From the NCBI GenBank assembly GCA_017403825.1, contig JAFRDO010000066.1:100789-164788 (forward strand): DNA of 64,000 nucleotides, given 5' to 3'. The translations under genes and the position numbers were made by a program. The notes below the pieces were generated by a model. The model saw nothing but the letters and a program-made list of their open reading frames with translations, had not been told where the DNA came from and made no database searches. Positions 26,736 through 34,068 of this stretch are shown one piece after another. The stretch is from Kiritimatiellia bacterium. GTDB lineage: Bacteria > Verrucomicrobiota > Kiritimatiellia > RFP12 > UBA1067. Position 1 is the stretch's first letter; the number at the start of each line of letters is the position of its first letter.

Positions 26736-27160
26736 CACCCTGCCCCGTCATCGGTAGTAGTTGGTCCACCAACAGTATACGGTCTTAGGCAGTAACTAGT
26801 GTATCGGCAGTATTCTGCTAAAACGCATAAATTTTCGAAAACTCCATGAACCTTAGAATTTTCGGGGTTTTACGCTTAGATTTTTTTTGTTTAAGATTTT
26901 TCCGCATTAAATTCTCATTCTCACGCAGAACACCAATTCGCACGAATGAATAACCCCAAATTCTCTACGACTTCAACAGAATTATTCCGCAATAAATTCT
27001 CATTTAGAATTCCTTGTGCGGCATACACTTTCAAAAATGAGAATTCAATGCGGAAAATTCTTGTTCGGTGACGGGACGGTTTTTTTGCAAGTGACGCTAT
27101 CTCTTAACAGCGGACGGGTTTAATCGGTGGCAAAGCAGTGGGGGGGAGCTGTTTTTTGCA
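26736..27160. other. AT-rich intergenic block at the left edge of the accessory island
   Basis: No credible gene. The sequence becomes sharply AT-rich after bioDA, includes a T8 tract near 26881 that could end the bioDA transcript, and carries the three-copy repeat listed separately. The AT-rich character and repeats suggest an insertion or recombination zone. Confidence 0.6.
26900..27055. repeat. Three copies of a 21-bp repeat, one inverted
   Basis: TTCCGCATTAAATTCTCATTC (26900-26920), TTCCGCAATAAATTCTCATTT (26985-27005) and the inverted TTCCGCATTGAATTCTCATTT (minus strand, 27035-27055). The second and third face each other across 29 bases and could form a hairpin or mark the ends of a lost mobile element. 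Confidence 0.7.
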
Positions 27161-27199
27161 TCGCCGCGCTTGAAGCCAGGCGCGGCGATTTGGTATACT
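27161..27199 (+). promoter_or_regulatory. Hairpin-promoter element, copy A
   Basis: A perfect 9-base stem, TCGCCGCGC (27161-27169) with GCGCGGCGA (27180-27188), is followed directly by TTTGG-TATACT, a -10 element at 27194-27199. Nearly the same hairpin-plus-promoter sequence recurs at 32560-32598 before rubredoxin. It drives transcription toward the hairpin RNA candidate and the FRG gene. Confidence 0.6.
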
Positions 27200-27300
27200 A
27201 CTGTCATCTGTTGATGAGCTGACGAAAGTTTGCTTGTCGGCGGGTTAGATTTCCCCGCGTAGGAATGGCGATGGCATTTCGCTTGAACTGCGTATGGGTA

Positions 27301-27430
27301 GCGTCGTGGATAAAGCCTTGGAAACTTGATTCTACTGTGAAGACGCTTGAAGAGGATACTGCCGTCCGTGCAGTTTCGCCTCCTTCGATGTGTCTTCACA
27401 GGTTCTTCCAAGGCACCTATCCACGATGCG
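27301..27430 (+). ncRNA. Candidate structured RNA: long imperfect hairpin with an internal loop
   Basis: A roughly 130-base self-complementary region. Paired blocks from outside inward are TCGTGGATA (27304-27312) with 27418-27426, GCCTTGGAA (27315-27323) with 27406-27414, CTGTGAAGAC (27335-27344) with 27392-27401, and ACTGC (27358-27362) with 27370-27374. An asymmetric internal loop of 11 bases (27324-27334) faces 4 bases (27402-27405). This rod with a central bubble recalls 6S RNA, but there is no clear sequence match. It lies downstream of the 27194 promoter and upstream of the FRG gene. Alternatives are a structured 5' leader of that gene or an RNA partner of its product. Confidence 0.45.
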
Positions 27431-27557
27431 TCGAGGGAGGTGTCTTGTTTCCAGCACCGCTCTGATGTCTGAAATTGGGAACAGGATGTGTTGTGTCTTC
27501 AATCCGCTCCGAGGACGATACATCTAAGCAAAAAGGTGCGGTAGAATAGGGAATGGC

Positions 27558-28487
27558 ATGGGGAACAAGATGCTTTGCGTCAAGCTTCAAAGTATGGAGG
27601 AACTTGACTGTCTAAAGGATTTTTTTACGAAGAGATGCCCAGATGTGAAATGGGCATATAGAGGACAGAACAATTCGGAATGGTCACTTCGGCCTACAAT
27701 AGAACGCATTAAATGGGATTCAACAAACAGCAATGTCGAGAATGTCATAAAAAAAGTGGAGATTTGCATGATACGGCGATTCAAGGAATTACTTGGAATT
27801 GGTCGTAACGATATTGGGTGTAGTGACGATTTTGGCTTTTGTAATGATGATGTGTTCGTGTCATATCTTGCAGTCATGCAACATTATGAAATCCCGACAC
27901 GATTGTTGGATTTCTCATGGTCAATTTATGTGGCGTTATATTTTGCATCGGTTCACCAAGCCGTTGAGGATCATGGCAAAGATAGGGCGATTTGGGCGAT
28001 TCGCCTTAATCCCATAGAAAAGTGGACGAAGCCGTATAAGGGAGTATTCCGAAGAAATACAGGATGTACTGCTGAACAACTTCCACTGTTGTTTGCCGAT
28101 GATATTTTACAAAATGCAAAAAAAAGAACCGCGTTAAAACATAGAGTCTTTCCGCTTGTGATTGAAAAGAACAACCCACGAATGATGGCACAGCGCGGGT
28201 TGTTCATTATGTCAATATATCCAGGCCGATTTATGCTAGACCTGGGAGTTACGCTTGGAAGTGAATTCAATGCATATGGGGATGCGAAACACGCTAAACG
28301 CTTATCGGTTTGCGAGATACAGAAGATGTTGCCAGAGGAAGTTGCAGTTCTCAAGGTAGAGTATCCTGACTCAATGAACGGAGCTGTCATAAATATGCTG
28401 AATGACAAGAATATTACATATGAAACGATGTTTCCTGAAATGGAATGCATCAAATGTAAGATCAAGCGTGATTTTTGTTGCCGATGA
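27558..28487 (+). CDS. FRG-domain protein
   Basis: A 309-residue protein with the hallmarks of the FRG domain: WAYRGQNNSEWSLRPTIER at about residues 32-50, MQHYEIPTRLLDFSWSIYVALYFAS at about 105-130, and a later MMAQRGLFIMS. The FRG family takes its name from a conserved Phe-Arg-Gly-type motif; members occur in defence islands and toxin-like contexts, but the biochemical activity is not settled. Base composition is clearly more AT-rich and codon use differs from the surrounding GC-rich genes, pointing to recent transfer. AGGGA precedes ATG 27558. No antitoxin-like gene adjoins it; the hairpin RNA upstream and the surface protein downstream are its only neighbours. Confidence 0.85.
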   Translation: MGNKMLCVKLQSMEELDCLKDFFTKRCPDVKWAYRGQNNSEWSLRPTIERIKWDSTNSNVENVIKKVEICMIRRFKELLGIGRNDIGCSDDFGFCNDDVFVSYLAVMQHYEIPTRLLDFSWSIYVALYFASVHQAVEDHGKDRAIWAIRLNPIEKWTKPYKGVFRRNTGCTAEQLPLLFADDILQNAKKRTALKHRVFPLVIEKNNPRMMAQRGLFIMSIYPGRFMLDLGVTLGSEFNAYGDAKHAKRLSVCEIQKMLPEEVAVLKVEYPDSMNGAVINMLNDKNITYETMFPEMECIKCKIKRDFCCR

Positions 28488-28574
28488 CGAGTGTTGTTAT
28501 CTGTCATGTCAGTTATCCTAATAGTTGTCAGATTTTCAGGCTGCAAGGAAATATGCAATAGAGGAGGGTAGTGT

Positions 28575-31274
28575 ATGAAAGTAGTAAAAAGTATCCTTAT
28601 GGGTGCAGCGTTGCTCGCATCGTTGCCAGGCGTAGCCGCCGATACTTATTATACTGAGATGGTGAACGGAGTAACATGGACATATACGATAAATAAGGGA
28701 TATGCGAGCGTTGGAGGAGGAACAACGTCAACGCGAGCAGTTCTCACGTCAACCTCTGGGGCGATAGCGATTCCGTCCAAGTTGGGCGGATATACGGTAA
28801 CAGGCATCGGGGACTATGCGTTCTATTTATGCGCCAATCTTACGAGCGTGACGATACCCGACGGCGTTACGAGCATCGGGTCTTCTGCGTTCGCCGGCTG
28901 CAGCGGGCTTACGAGCGTTACAATGCCTGACAGCGTTACGAGCATGGGGGATGATGCATTCTCCGGTTGCAATAATGTCAGAAGCGTTGTTGTGCCTGGA
29001 TCGACGTACGGGGTACCGTTTGACAACGTTACCAATCTTGTCATTTCCGTAGGCACTACCAACATTGGGGCTTATGCATTCTACTACTGCACCAATCTTA
29101 CGAGCGTGACGATACCCGACAGCGTTACGAGCATCGGGTTTTGTGCGTTCTCCGGCTGCAGTGGGCTTACGAGTGTGACGATACCGAACAGCGTGACGAA
29201 CATCGGGAGTTCTGCGTTCGACATGTGTACTAATCTTACGAGCGTGACGATAGGCAATGGTGTGAAGTATATTGATTGGTTCGCGTTCGACGGCTGCAGC
29301 GGTCTTACGAATGTTATGTTTTATGGTGACGCGCCAACAGTCGGAATTAATGTTTTCTCAGGAGTGCCATCAAGTTGCAAAGCCGTTATCTTATATGGGT
29401 CAAGTGGATGGGGCACTAAGATTCCAAGAAAGTGGAATGGATTGAACATCGATTACTTGCGGTGTTTAGTCATGTTTGACGCGAATGGCGGAACTGGTGG
29501 AGGAAGCGAGAATATGGCTTGTTATGCGCCTTTTGTTGCGCCGACGGTAACGCGCGAGGGCTACACGTTAACAGGCTGGGAGCCGGAGGTTGCGGCGGCC
29601 GTTCCCACGAGCAACGTGACGTATACGGCGCAGTGGGAGATAAACCAATACACGGTGACGTTTGATGCCAATGGCGGCACGGGTGGGACGTGCGGGAATC
29701 AGGACTATGGTACGGTCATCGTCGTGCCGACAGTGACGCGCGAGGGTTACACGTTCGTGGGCTGGGTGCCAGAAGTGGCTGCCACAGTTCCTGCCTCGAA
29801 TGTGATGTACACGGCGCAATGGCAGTGCACCGTCGCGCTTAACGCGAACGGTGGAACGTGCGGGACGGCGGACCTGAACGTCGGATATGGCGCAACGATC
29901 GGTGTATTGCCCGTGCCGACACTGACGAAGGCCGTGTTCCTTGGCTGGTTCACGGACGCGGAGGGCGGCGACGAGGTGACGGCCGACACCGTGGTGACCG
30001 AGGGCATGACAATCTATGCCCATTGGCTGACCGAGGTGGCGAATCCCGTAATTGCGACTGATGGCAGGACTACGTTCCGTACGGATTCTTGCGAGGTTAC
30101 GATTACCTGCGCTACCGAGGGCGTGACGATCTACTTCACCGACGACGGAACGACGCCGAAGAAGAACGAAGACTATCTCTACACTGGGCCGATTGCGATC
30201 ACGGATACCACGACCTTCAAGGCGGTTGCCGTAATCGGGGATATCCAAAGCGGCTATGTGACCGTGATGATAGCGAAGAACCTGTTGACGCTTGAGGAGG
30301 CGTTGGACGGCGGCGGGAATGTGGCGGTGGTGACTTCCGAGGCCGCGCCTTGGCGGCCTGTGTTCGACGGCACGGCGAAGGTCGGCGACGCGACGGCGCG
30401 GAGCGGCGAAATAGGCAACCGGACCAACACCTGGCTTACGGCGACTGTCGAAGGAGCGGGGACGCTGTCCTTCTGGTGCAAGACATCGTGCGAGCATGAC
30501 GAGGACGACACGTTTACCTGGGATCGGCTTATGGTCTATACGAACGGCGTGGAGATTGCGGGCTGGCGCATGGACGGCGAAACGCCGTGGACGGAGCGGA
30601 CGCTTTCGTTCGACGGAGGCGCGAACACGGTCAAGTGGGTTTATTTTAAGGATCGGACAGGAACCGATGGAGAGGATTGCGTTTGGGTTGATGGCCTTAC
30701 TTGGACGCCGAGTGGGGCGGCAGATCCGATTCCAGATGTCGCGGCAGGGGCGAGTGCAGCGGTTGTTAACGCGGCGGTTGACGACGTGGGCTTTGCCGAT
30801 GCGGCGGTAAAGGCGGCGATTGGCGGGAGCGCGGCGGAATACGCGGCGTTCAAGGCGTGGGCCGACAGTGTGAAGAGCGCGGCTGGGAGCGCGGCGGCTG
30901 GCGAGGCGGCAGTTGTTGCCAACACCAACGCGGCGGCGGCGTATCTGCTGGGCGCGGAGCGGTTGTTTGAGAACGAGCCGAAGATAGAGTTTGGGGAAGT
31001 GGCGTTGTTGCGCGACGAGGATGTCGCGCAACAGGACGGCATGTCGGTTTCAGTGAGCGTTACCGTTCGCGATGGCGAGACGGCGGTAAAATGCGCGGCG
31101 GAGAAGGTTGCGGCGATGTTCGAGGCGACGAGCGACCTGGGCGACTGGGACGGAGCCGCGAAGCTGACTCCGGCGGTGACGCCGGAGGCGACAGGCGATG
31201 CCGCGACGATGCGTTTTACCGTCACGCCTGGTGACGGTACGGCGCCGCAAGCGTTTCTGCGAATCCGCAAGTAG
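28575..31274 (+). CDS. Secreted BspA-like LRR protein with InlB-type repeats
   Basis: An 899-residue surface protein. It has a signal peptide (residues 1-22), then about eight BspA-type leucine-rich repeats (LTSVTIPDSVTSIG pattern, residues about 70-260). Three Listeria-Bacteroides (InlB B) repeats follow, starting at FDANGGTGG, FDANGGTGG and LNANGGTCG and ending in YTAQW or YAHW. A chitobiase-C-like segment has VTIYFTDDGTTP, and a MAM-like beta domain has GTLSFWCKTSC. An Ala-rich stretch and a tail ending in QAFLRIRK complete it. There is no transmembrane anchor. GC content rises along the gene, from AT-rich LRR repeats to GC-rich C-terminus, suggesting a mosaic origin. A host-surface or substrate adhesion role is inferred. 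GAGGAGG precedes ATG 28575. Confidence 0.85.
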   Translation: MKVVKSILMGAALLASLPGVAADTYYTEMVNGVTWTYTINKGYASVGGGTTSTRAVLTSTSGAIAIPSKLGGYTVTGIGDYAFYLCANLTSVTIPDGVTSIGSSAFAGCSGLTSVTMPDSVTSMGDDAFSGCNNVRSVVVPGSTYGVPFDNVTNLVISVGTTNIGAYAFYYCTNLTSVTIPDSVTSIGFCAFSGCSGLTSVTIPNSVTNIGSSAFDMCTNLTSVTIGNGVKYIDWFAFDGCSGLTNVMFYGDAPTVGINVFSGVPSSCKAVILYGSSGWGTKIPRKWNGLNIDYLRCLVMFDANGGTGGGSENMACYAPFVAPTVTREGYTLTGWEPEVAAAVPTSNVTYTAQWEINQYTVTFDANGGTGGTCGNQDYGTVIVVPTVTREGYTFVGWVPEVAATVPASNVMYTAQWQCTVALNANGGTCGTADLNVGYGATIGVLPVPTLTKAVFLGWFTDAEGGDEVTADTVVTEGMTIYAHWLTEVANPVIATDGRTTFRTDSCEVTITCATEGVTIYFTDDGTTPKKNEDYLYTGPIAITDTTTFKAVAVIGDIQSGYVTVMIAKNLLTLEEALDGGGNVAVVTSEAAPWRPVFDGTAKVGDATARSGEIGNRTNTWLTATVEGAGTLSFWCKTSCEHDEDDTFTWDRLMVYTNGVEIAGWRMDGETPWTERTLSFDGGANTVKWVYFKDRTGTDGEDCVWVDGLTWTPSGAADPIPDVAAGASAAVVNAAVDDVGFADAAVKAAIGGSAAEYAAFKAWADSVKSAAGSAAAGEAAVVANTNAAAAYLLGAERLFENEPKIEFGEVALLRDEDVAQQDGMSVSVSVTVRDGETAVKCAAEKVAAMFEATSDLGDWDGAAKLTPAVTPEATGDAATMRFTVTPGDGTAPQAFLRIRK

Positions 31275-31288
31275 GCGTTGACGAGTTA

Positions 31289-31347
31289 CGCAGGGCAGAG
31301 CCTGCGAATCAGGACAATACGCAGGGCAGAGCCTGCGAATCAGGATA
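31289..31347 (+). repeat. REP-like palindromes, distal cluster (two units)
   Basis: Two units at 31289-31306 and 31320-31337, each a 6-base stem CGCAGG/CCTGCG around GCAGAG, followed by the conserved tail AATCAGGA. Spacing is 31 bases. They lie between the surface gene and the 3' end of the transposase gene. Confidence 0.85.
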
Positions 31348-31367
31348 TGGTTGGGCTAAATGATGGC

Positions 31368-32336
31368 TTATAGCCCTGCGGTGAACTTCGGGCCGTCTTC
31401 TCGCCAGTAGAGTGCGCCGCCGGCGCCGGCCGTTGCGATTGCGGCAATTGCGTCGTTGAGCGACAGGCATGCGTTGCGGCTGAACTCGGTTTCGTCGTTG
31501 CCTTCTGCGATTTCAAGGAATCGGCCTTCCGTAATGAGTGGCAGGTAACGCGAGTCAGGGCGATGGCCGATGTTCATGCCGGAAGGCAGGACGTGAACCA
31601 GTTTCGCATTGCCATTCGCCAACAACCGGTCACGCACCGCCGTTTCCCCGGGGCTTATGAATCCTGACATGATTGTGTAATCGGCGCGCACGGCAGCTTC
31701 GATGCGTGAAATGACGTGTGGCATGGCGGCGGCGGGGGCCTTGCGCGAAACGCGCAGCGCGAGCAGTTTCGCTTCTGGCGCGAGCAGCGCCGTATTGCCG
31801 ACGCCTTTCCAGTAGTCTTTTTGGTCAAGGCGCGGCGAATCGATTGGTTCCTGAATGCGCAGATGGTCCGGTTGGTTGTACATCAGCTCGTACTTAAGCG
31901 GATTGTAGCGGATGTAGCGAGAGACAGCGTCAATGAATCGCCGCGAGACGCAGATGCGGTCGTGATAGCCTTGCTGCCACAGTTTTGCAATGCCGAGGTT
32001 TTTTCGTGCAAGCGTTGAGGTGTAAGTCTTGAATCTCCGCATTGCCGCACCCAGCGTCTGAAGTGGGTTGTCGAGGCCAGGCGCAATTCGAAGCATCATG
32101 TGGAGGTGGTCTGGCATCAACACGTGTTCGAACAGTGAAATGCCGGGGTTGAAGCGCGGAATCGCTTCCATCGCCTCAAGCACGAGTCGTCCGAAATCGG
32201 TCAAGACTACGGTGGCGTTTTTGACGCGGCCGAATAGGGAAGCGCGCGGTTCTGTAGAAAGCGTTATGAAAAGCGCAGCGCCGCGAGAGTAGTCGTAACC
32301 GTGATAGCGGCGGTAATATTTGATTGGCTCGGCCAT
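31368..32336 (-). CDS. REP-associated tyrosine (Y1/HUH) transposase with an extra C-terminal domain
   Basis: A 322-residue protein. The Y1 domain covers about residues 1-160: a HUH motif in MPDHLHMML (His77, His79), YTSTLARK, and the catalytic tyrosine in QQGYHDRI (Tyr124). This is the IS200-like RAYT group, which acts on REP palindromes through single-stranded DNA. Residues about 175-310 are not part of a normal RAYT. They read like a Rossmann domain of the DprA/SLOG kind: SGFISPGE (224-231), HVLPSGM (248-254) and RNACLSLNDAIA (287-298). REP-like arrays flank the gene on both sides. A TGC-TATAAT element nine bases before the ATG predicts an almost leaderless mRNA. Confidence 0.88.
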   Translation of the reverse strand: MAEPIKYYRRYHGYDYSRGAALFITLSTEPRASLFGRVKNATVVLTDFGRLVLEAMEAIPRFNPGISLFEHVLMPDHLHMMLRIAPGLDNPLQTLGAAMRRFKTYTSTLARKNLGIAKLWQQGYHDRICVSRRFIDAVSRYIRYNPLKYELMYNQPDHLRIQEPIDSPRLDQKDYWKGVGNTALLAPEAKLLALRVSRKAPAAAMPHVISRIEAAVRADYTIMSGFISPGETAVRDRLLANGNAKLVHVLPSGMNIGHRPDSRYLPLITEGRFLEIAEGNDETEFSRNACLSLNDAIAAIATAGAGGALYWREDGPKFTAGL

Positions 32337-32345
32337 ATGGTTGGA

Positions 32346-32354
32346 ATTATAGCA
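32346..32354 (-). promoter_or_regulatory. Extended -10 promoter of the transposase gene
   Basis: On the minus strand TGC-TATAAT ends nine bases before ATG 32336. REP unit 3 (32360-32377) sits directly upstream, where a -35 would be, so the palindrome could influence expression. Confidence 0.55.
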
Positions 32355-32359
32355 TATTA

Positions 32360-32548
32360 CGCAGGGCGGAGCCTGCGAATCAGGGCAGTTGCGACAGGCG
32401 GAGCTGTCGAATCAGGACAGTGCGCAGGGCAGAGCCTGCGATTCAAGGCAGTTACGACAGGCGGAGCTGTCGAATCAGGACAGTTACGCAGGGCAGAGCC
32501 TGCGAATCAGGAGATGGCAATGTCTTGATTCGCGACCTCAGCGTCGCG
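32360..32548. repeat. REP-like palindrome array, proximal cluster (six units)
   Basis: Units at 32360-32377, 32392-32409, 32423-32440, 32455-32472 and 32487-32504 are in one orientation at 31-32 base spacing. A sixth at 32531-32548 is inverted, making a tail-to-tail pair with the fifth. Three stems occur: CGCAGG/CCTGCG, CGACAG/CTGTCG and CGCGAC/GTCGCG. All have a GCnGAG loop and an AATCA(GG) tail. Both stem arms change together, which shows that base pairing is conserved rather than sequence. Confidence 0.9.
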
Positions 32549-32559
32549 TTGACTTCCTT

Positions 32560-32598
32560 GCCGCGCGCTTGAAGCAGGGCGCGGCGATTTGGTATAAT
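32560..32598 (+). promoter_or_regulatory. Hairpin-promoter element, copy B
   Basis: GCCGCGC (32560-32566) pairs with GCGCGGC (32579-32585) around GCTTGAAGCAGG, followed by GATTTGG-TATAAT (-10 at 32593-32598). The sequence closely repeats copy A at 27161-27199. Here it drives rubredoxin and the response regulator. Confidence 0.65.
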
Positions 32599-32656
32599 TC
32601 TCCCAAAGCTGCGCCGCAGTGGCGCGGTGGGGCCCGAACGGGCCGGAAGGAGCAAA

Positions 32657-32794
32657 ATGAAGAAGTACGTCTGCACCGTCTGCGGGTGGGTCTACGATCC
32701 CGCAGAGCATGACAATGTTGCGTTCGAGAGCCTGCCAGACGACTGGACCTGCCCGGTCTGCGGCGTCGGCAAGGACCAGTTCCAGGAGGCATGA
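32657..32794 (+). CDS. Rubredoxin, short form
   Basis: A 45-residue iron protein with both metal-binding pairs: CTVCGW (Cys6, Cys9) and CPVCG (Cys32, Cys35), and the usual aromatic and acidic positions ([11 protein letters not shown]). The segment between the pairs is about seven residues shorter than in the common 52-54 residue rubredoxins, because the usual glycine-proline loop is reduced to AEHDNVAF. It is a single-electron carrier, often in oxidative-stress systems of anaerobes. GGAAGGAG precedes ATG 32657, and its stop overlaps the response regulator start as ATGA, so the two are coupled. Confidence 0.92.
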   Translation: MKKYVCTVCGWVYDPAEHDNVAFESLPDDWTCPVCGVGKDQFQEA

Positions 32795-33408
32795 TCCGCG
32801 TCGCCATAATCGACGACCACGTTATCGTCCGCACCGGCCTCAAGTACCTGATCGAGGCCGACCCGGAGCTTGAGTTCGCCGGCGAGTTCGGCGGCGGGGT
32901 CGGTGCGGCGGAGTTCGTCGCAGGGGTGCGTCCCGACGTCACGCTCCTTGACGTGCGCATGCCGGACAAGGGCGGCATCGACGTGCTGCGCGAGATCATC
33001 ACGGCGGATCCCCATGCGCGTGTCGTGATGCTCACGACCTCGGACGTGGAGGAGGACGTCTTCCGCGCGATAGAGGAAGGCGCGCTCGGCTACGTGATGA
33101 AGGAGAGCCCGGTCGAGGTGATCGGCGCGGCGATCCGTTCGGCGATGGCCGGCGACGTGTTCATGACGGACGAGGTCCGGCGCATCTACGAGACGCGCAA
33201 GAGCGCCAAGGGGCTGTCCGCCCGCGAGGCCGAGGCGCTTGTCCTTGCCTCGAAAGGCGCGGGGAACCGTGAGATCGCCGCCGCGATGAACCTGAGCGAG
33301 AACAGCGTGAAGATGTTCATGAAGCGGGCGTTCTTCAAGCTCGGCGCCGCCAACCGCGCGGAGGCGGTACAGCTGGCGGTCAAGCGCGGTCTCATACCGC
33401 CGGCCTGA
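32791..33408 (+). CDS. NarL/FixJ-family response regulator
   Basis: A 205-residue regulator. The receiver domain (1-120) has the acidic pair IIDDH, the phosphoacceptor Asp in [11 protein letters not shown], a Thr in [11 protein letters not shown], and a Lys in YVMKESP. The LuxR-type HTH fills 140-205 ([22 protein letters not shown], then [20 protein letters not shown]). No histidine kinase gene is adjacent. Overlap with the rubredoxin gene suggests a shared signal, perhaps redox or oxygen. Confidence 0.9.
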   Translation: MIRVAIIDDHVIVRTGLKYLIEADPELEFAGEFGGGVGAAEFVAGVRPDVTLLDVRMPDKGGIDVLREIITADPHARVVMLTTSDVEEDVFRAIEEGALGYVMKESPVEVIGAAIRSAMAGDVFMTDEVRRIYETRKSAKGLSAREAEALVLASKGAGNREIAAAMNLSENSVKMFMKRAFFKLGAANRAEAVQLAVKRGLIPPA

Positions 33409-33414
33409 TATAAT
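33406..33414 (+). promoter_or_regulatory. Extended -10 promoter of gmk, predicted leaderless
   Basis: TGA-TATAAT at 33406-33414, only eight bases before ATG 33423 and overlapping the end region of the response regulator unit. No Shine-Dalgarno sequence fits, so the gmk mRNA probably begins within two bases of the start codon. Confidence 0.6.
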
Positions 33415-33422
33415 ACGGTGCA

Positions 33423-34022
33423 ATGAAGACTAAGCCTCTGTTCATAGTGATGTCCGCGCCGTCCGGCTGCGGCAAGTCGACGCTGATCGACATGCTGCTG
33501 CAGGAGTACCATGACATTGTCTACTCGATCTCCTGCACGACGCGCGCGCCGCGCGGCGAGGAGGAGGACGGCATCGACTACCATTTCATGGCGAAGGAGC
33601 GCTTCGAGGAGCTTGTAGGGGAAGGCGCGTTCATAGAGTATGCGAAGGTCCACGACAACTACTACGGCACGCTAAAGGCGCCGATAGAGGAGGTGCTGGC
33701 CGAGGGCAACTCGATGATACTCGACATCGACGTTCAAGGCGCGGCGAAGGTTCGCGACTACGTGCGGGGGCTTCCGAACGGTGATCCTCTCAAGGTCGGC
33801 TATGTCGACGTGTTCGTGAACCCTCCGTCGCTGGAGGCGTTGCGCGAGCGGCTTGAGGGGCGCGGCACCGACGCGCCGGAAGTAATCGAGCGGCGGCTTG
33901 TCAACGCCGAGGGCGAGATGGCGCGCGCCGGCGAGTATATGTTTAGGGTCGTGAACGACGACCTTGGAATCTGCTTCAAGCGGCTGTGCGACCTCATTGA
34001 TGCGCTTAGCGGGCGAATGTAG
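33423..34022 (+). CDS. gmk: Guanylate kinase
   Basis: A 199-residue enzyme that phosphorylates GMP to GDP. The P-loop SAPSGCGKST is at residues 11-20, the GMP site SCTTRAPRGEEEDGIDYHF at about 37-55, then EYAKVHDNYYGT and ILDIDVQGAAKV. Length and motifs are standard. A promoter lies immediately before the start codon. The oxidoreductase gene follows 46 bases later. Confidence 0.95.
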   Translation: MKTKPLFIVMSAPSGCGKSTLIDMLLQEYHDIVYSISCTTRAPRGEEEDGIDYHFMAKERFEELVGEGAFIEYAKVHDNYYGTLKAPIEEVLAEGNSMILDIDVQGAAKVRDYVRGLPNGDPLKVGYVDVFVNPPSLEALRERLEGRGTDAPEVIERRLVNAEGEMARAGEYMFRVVNDDLGICFKRLCDLIDALSGRM

Positions 34023-34068
34023 CAAGAGGCAAGAAAAGGAAGGCGCCCGGAGTCTTTGGGAGCTTGGA

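Noticed and set aside
27265..27465. Open frame of 66 codons between bioDA and the FRG gene
   Set aside because: It runs through the long hairpin, its translation is low quality, and it has no ribosome binding site; RNA structure explains the region better.
27200..27540. tmRNA, SRP RNA or RNase P RNA as the identity of the hairpin region
   Set aside because: No tRNA-like ends, no SRP Alu or helix 8 motif and no RNase P conserved core were seen; only a 6S-like shape remains possible.
32360..32504. Regular 31-32 base periodicity resembling a CRISPR array
   Set aside because: The segments between palindromes are themselves conserved (AATCAGGACAGT), no unique spacers exist and no cas genes are near; the pattern and the adjacent RAYT fit REP elements.
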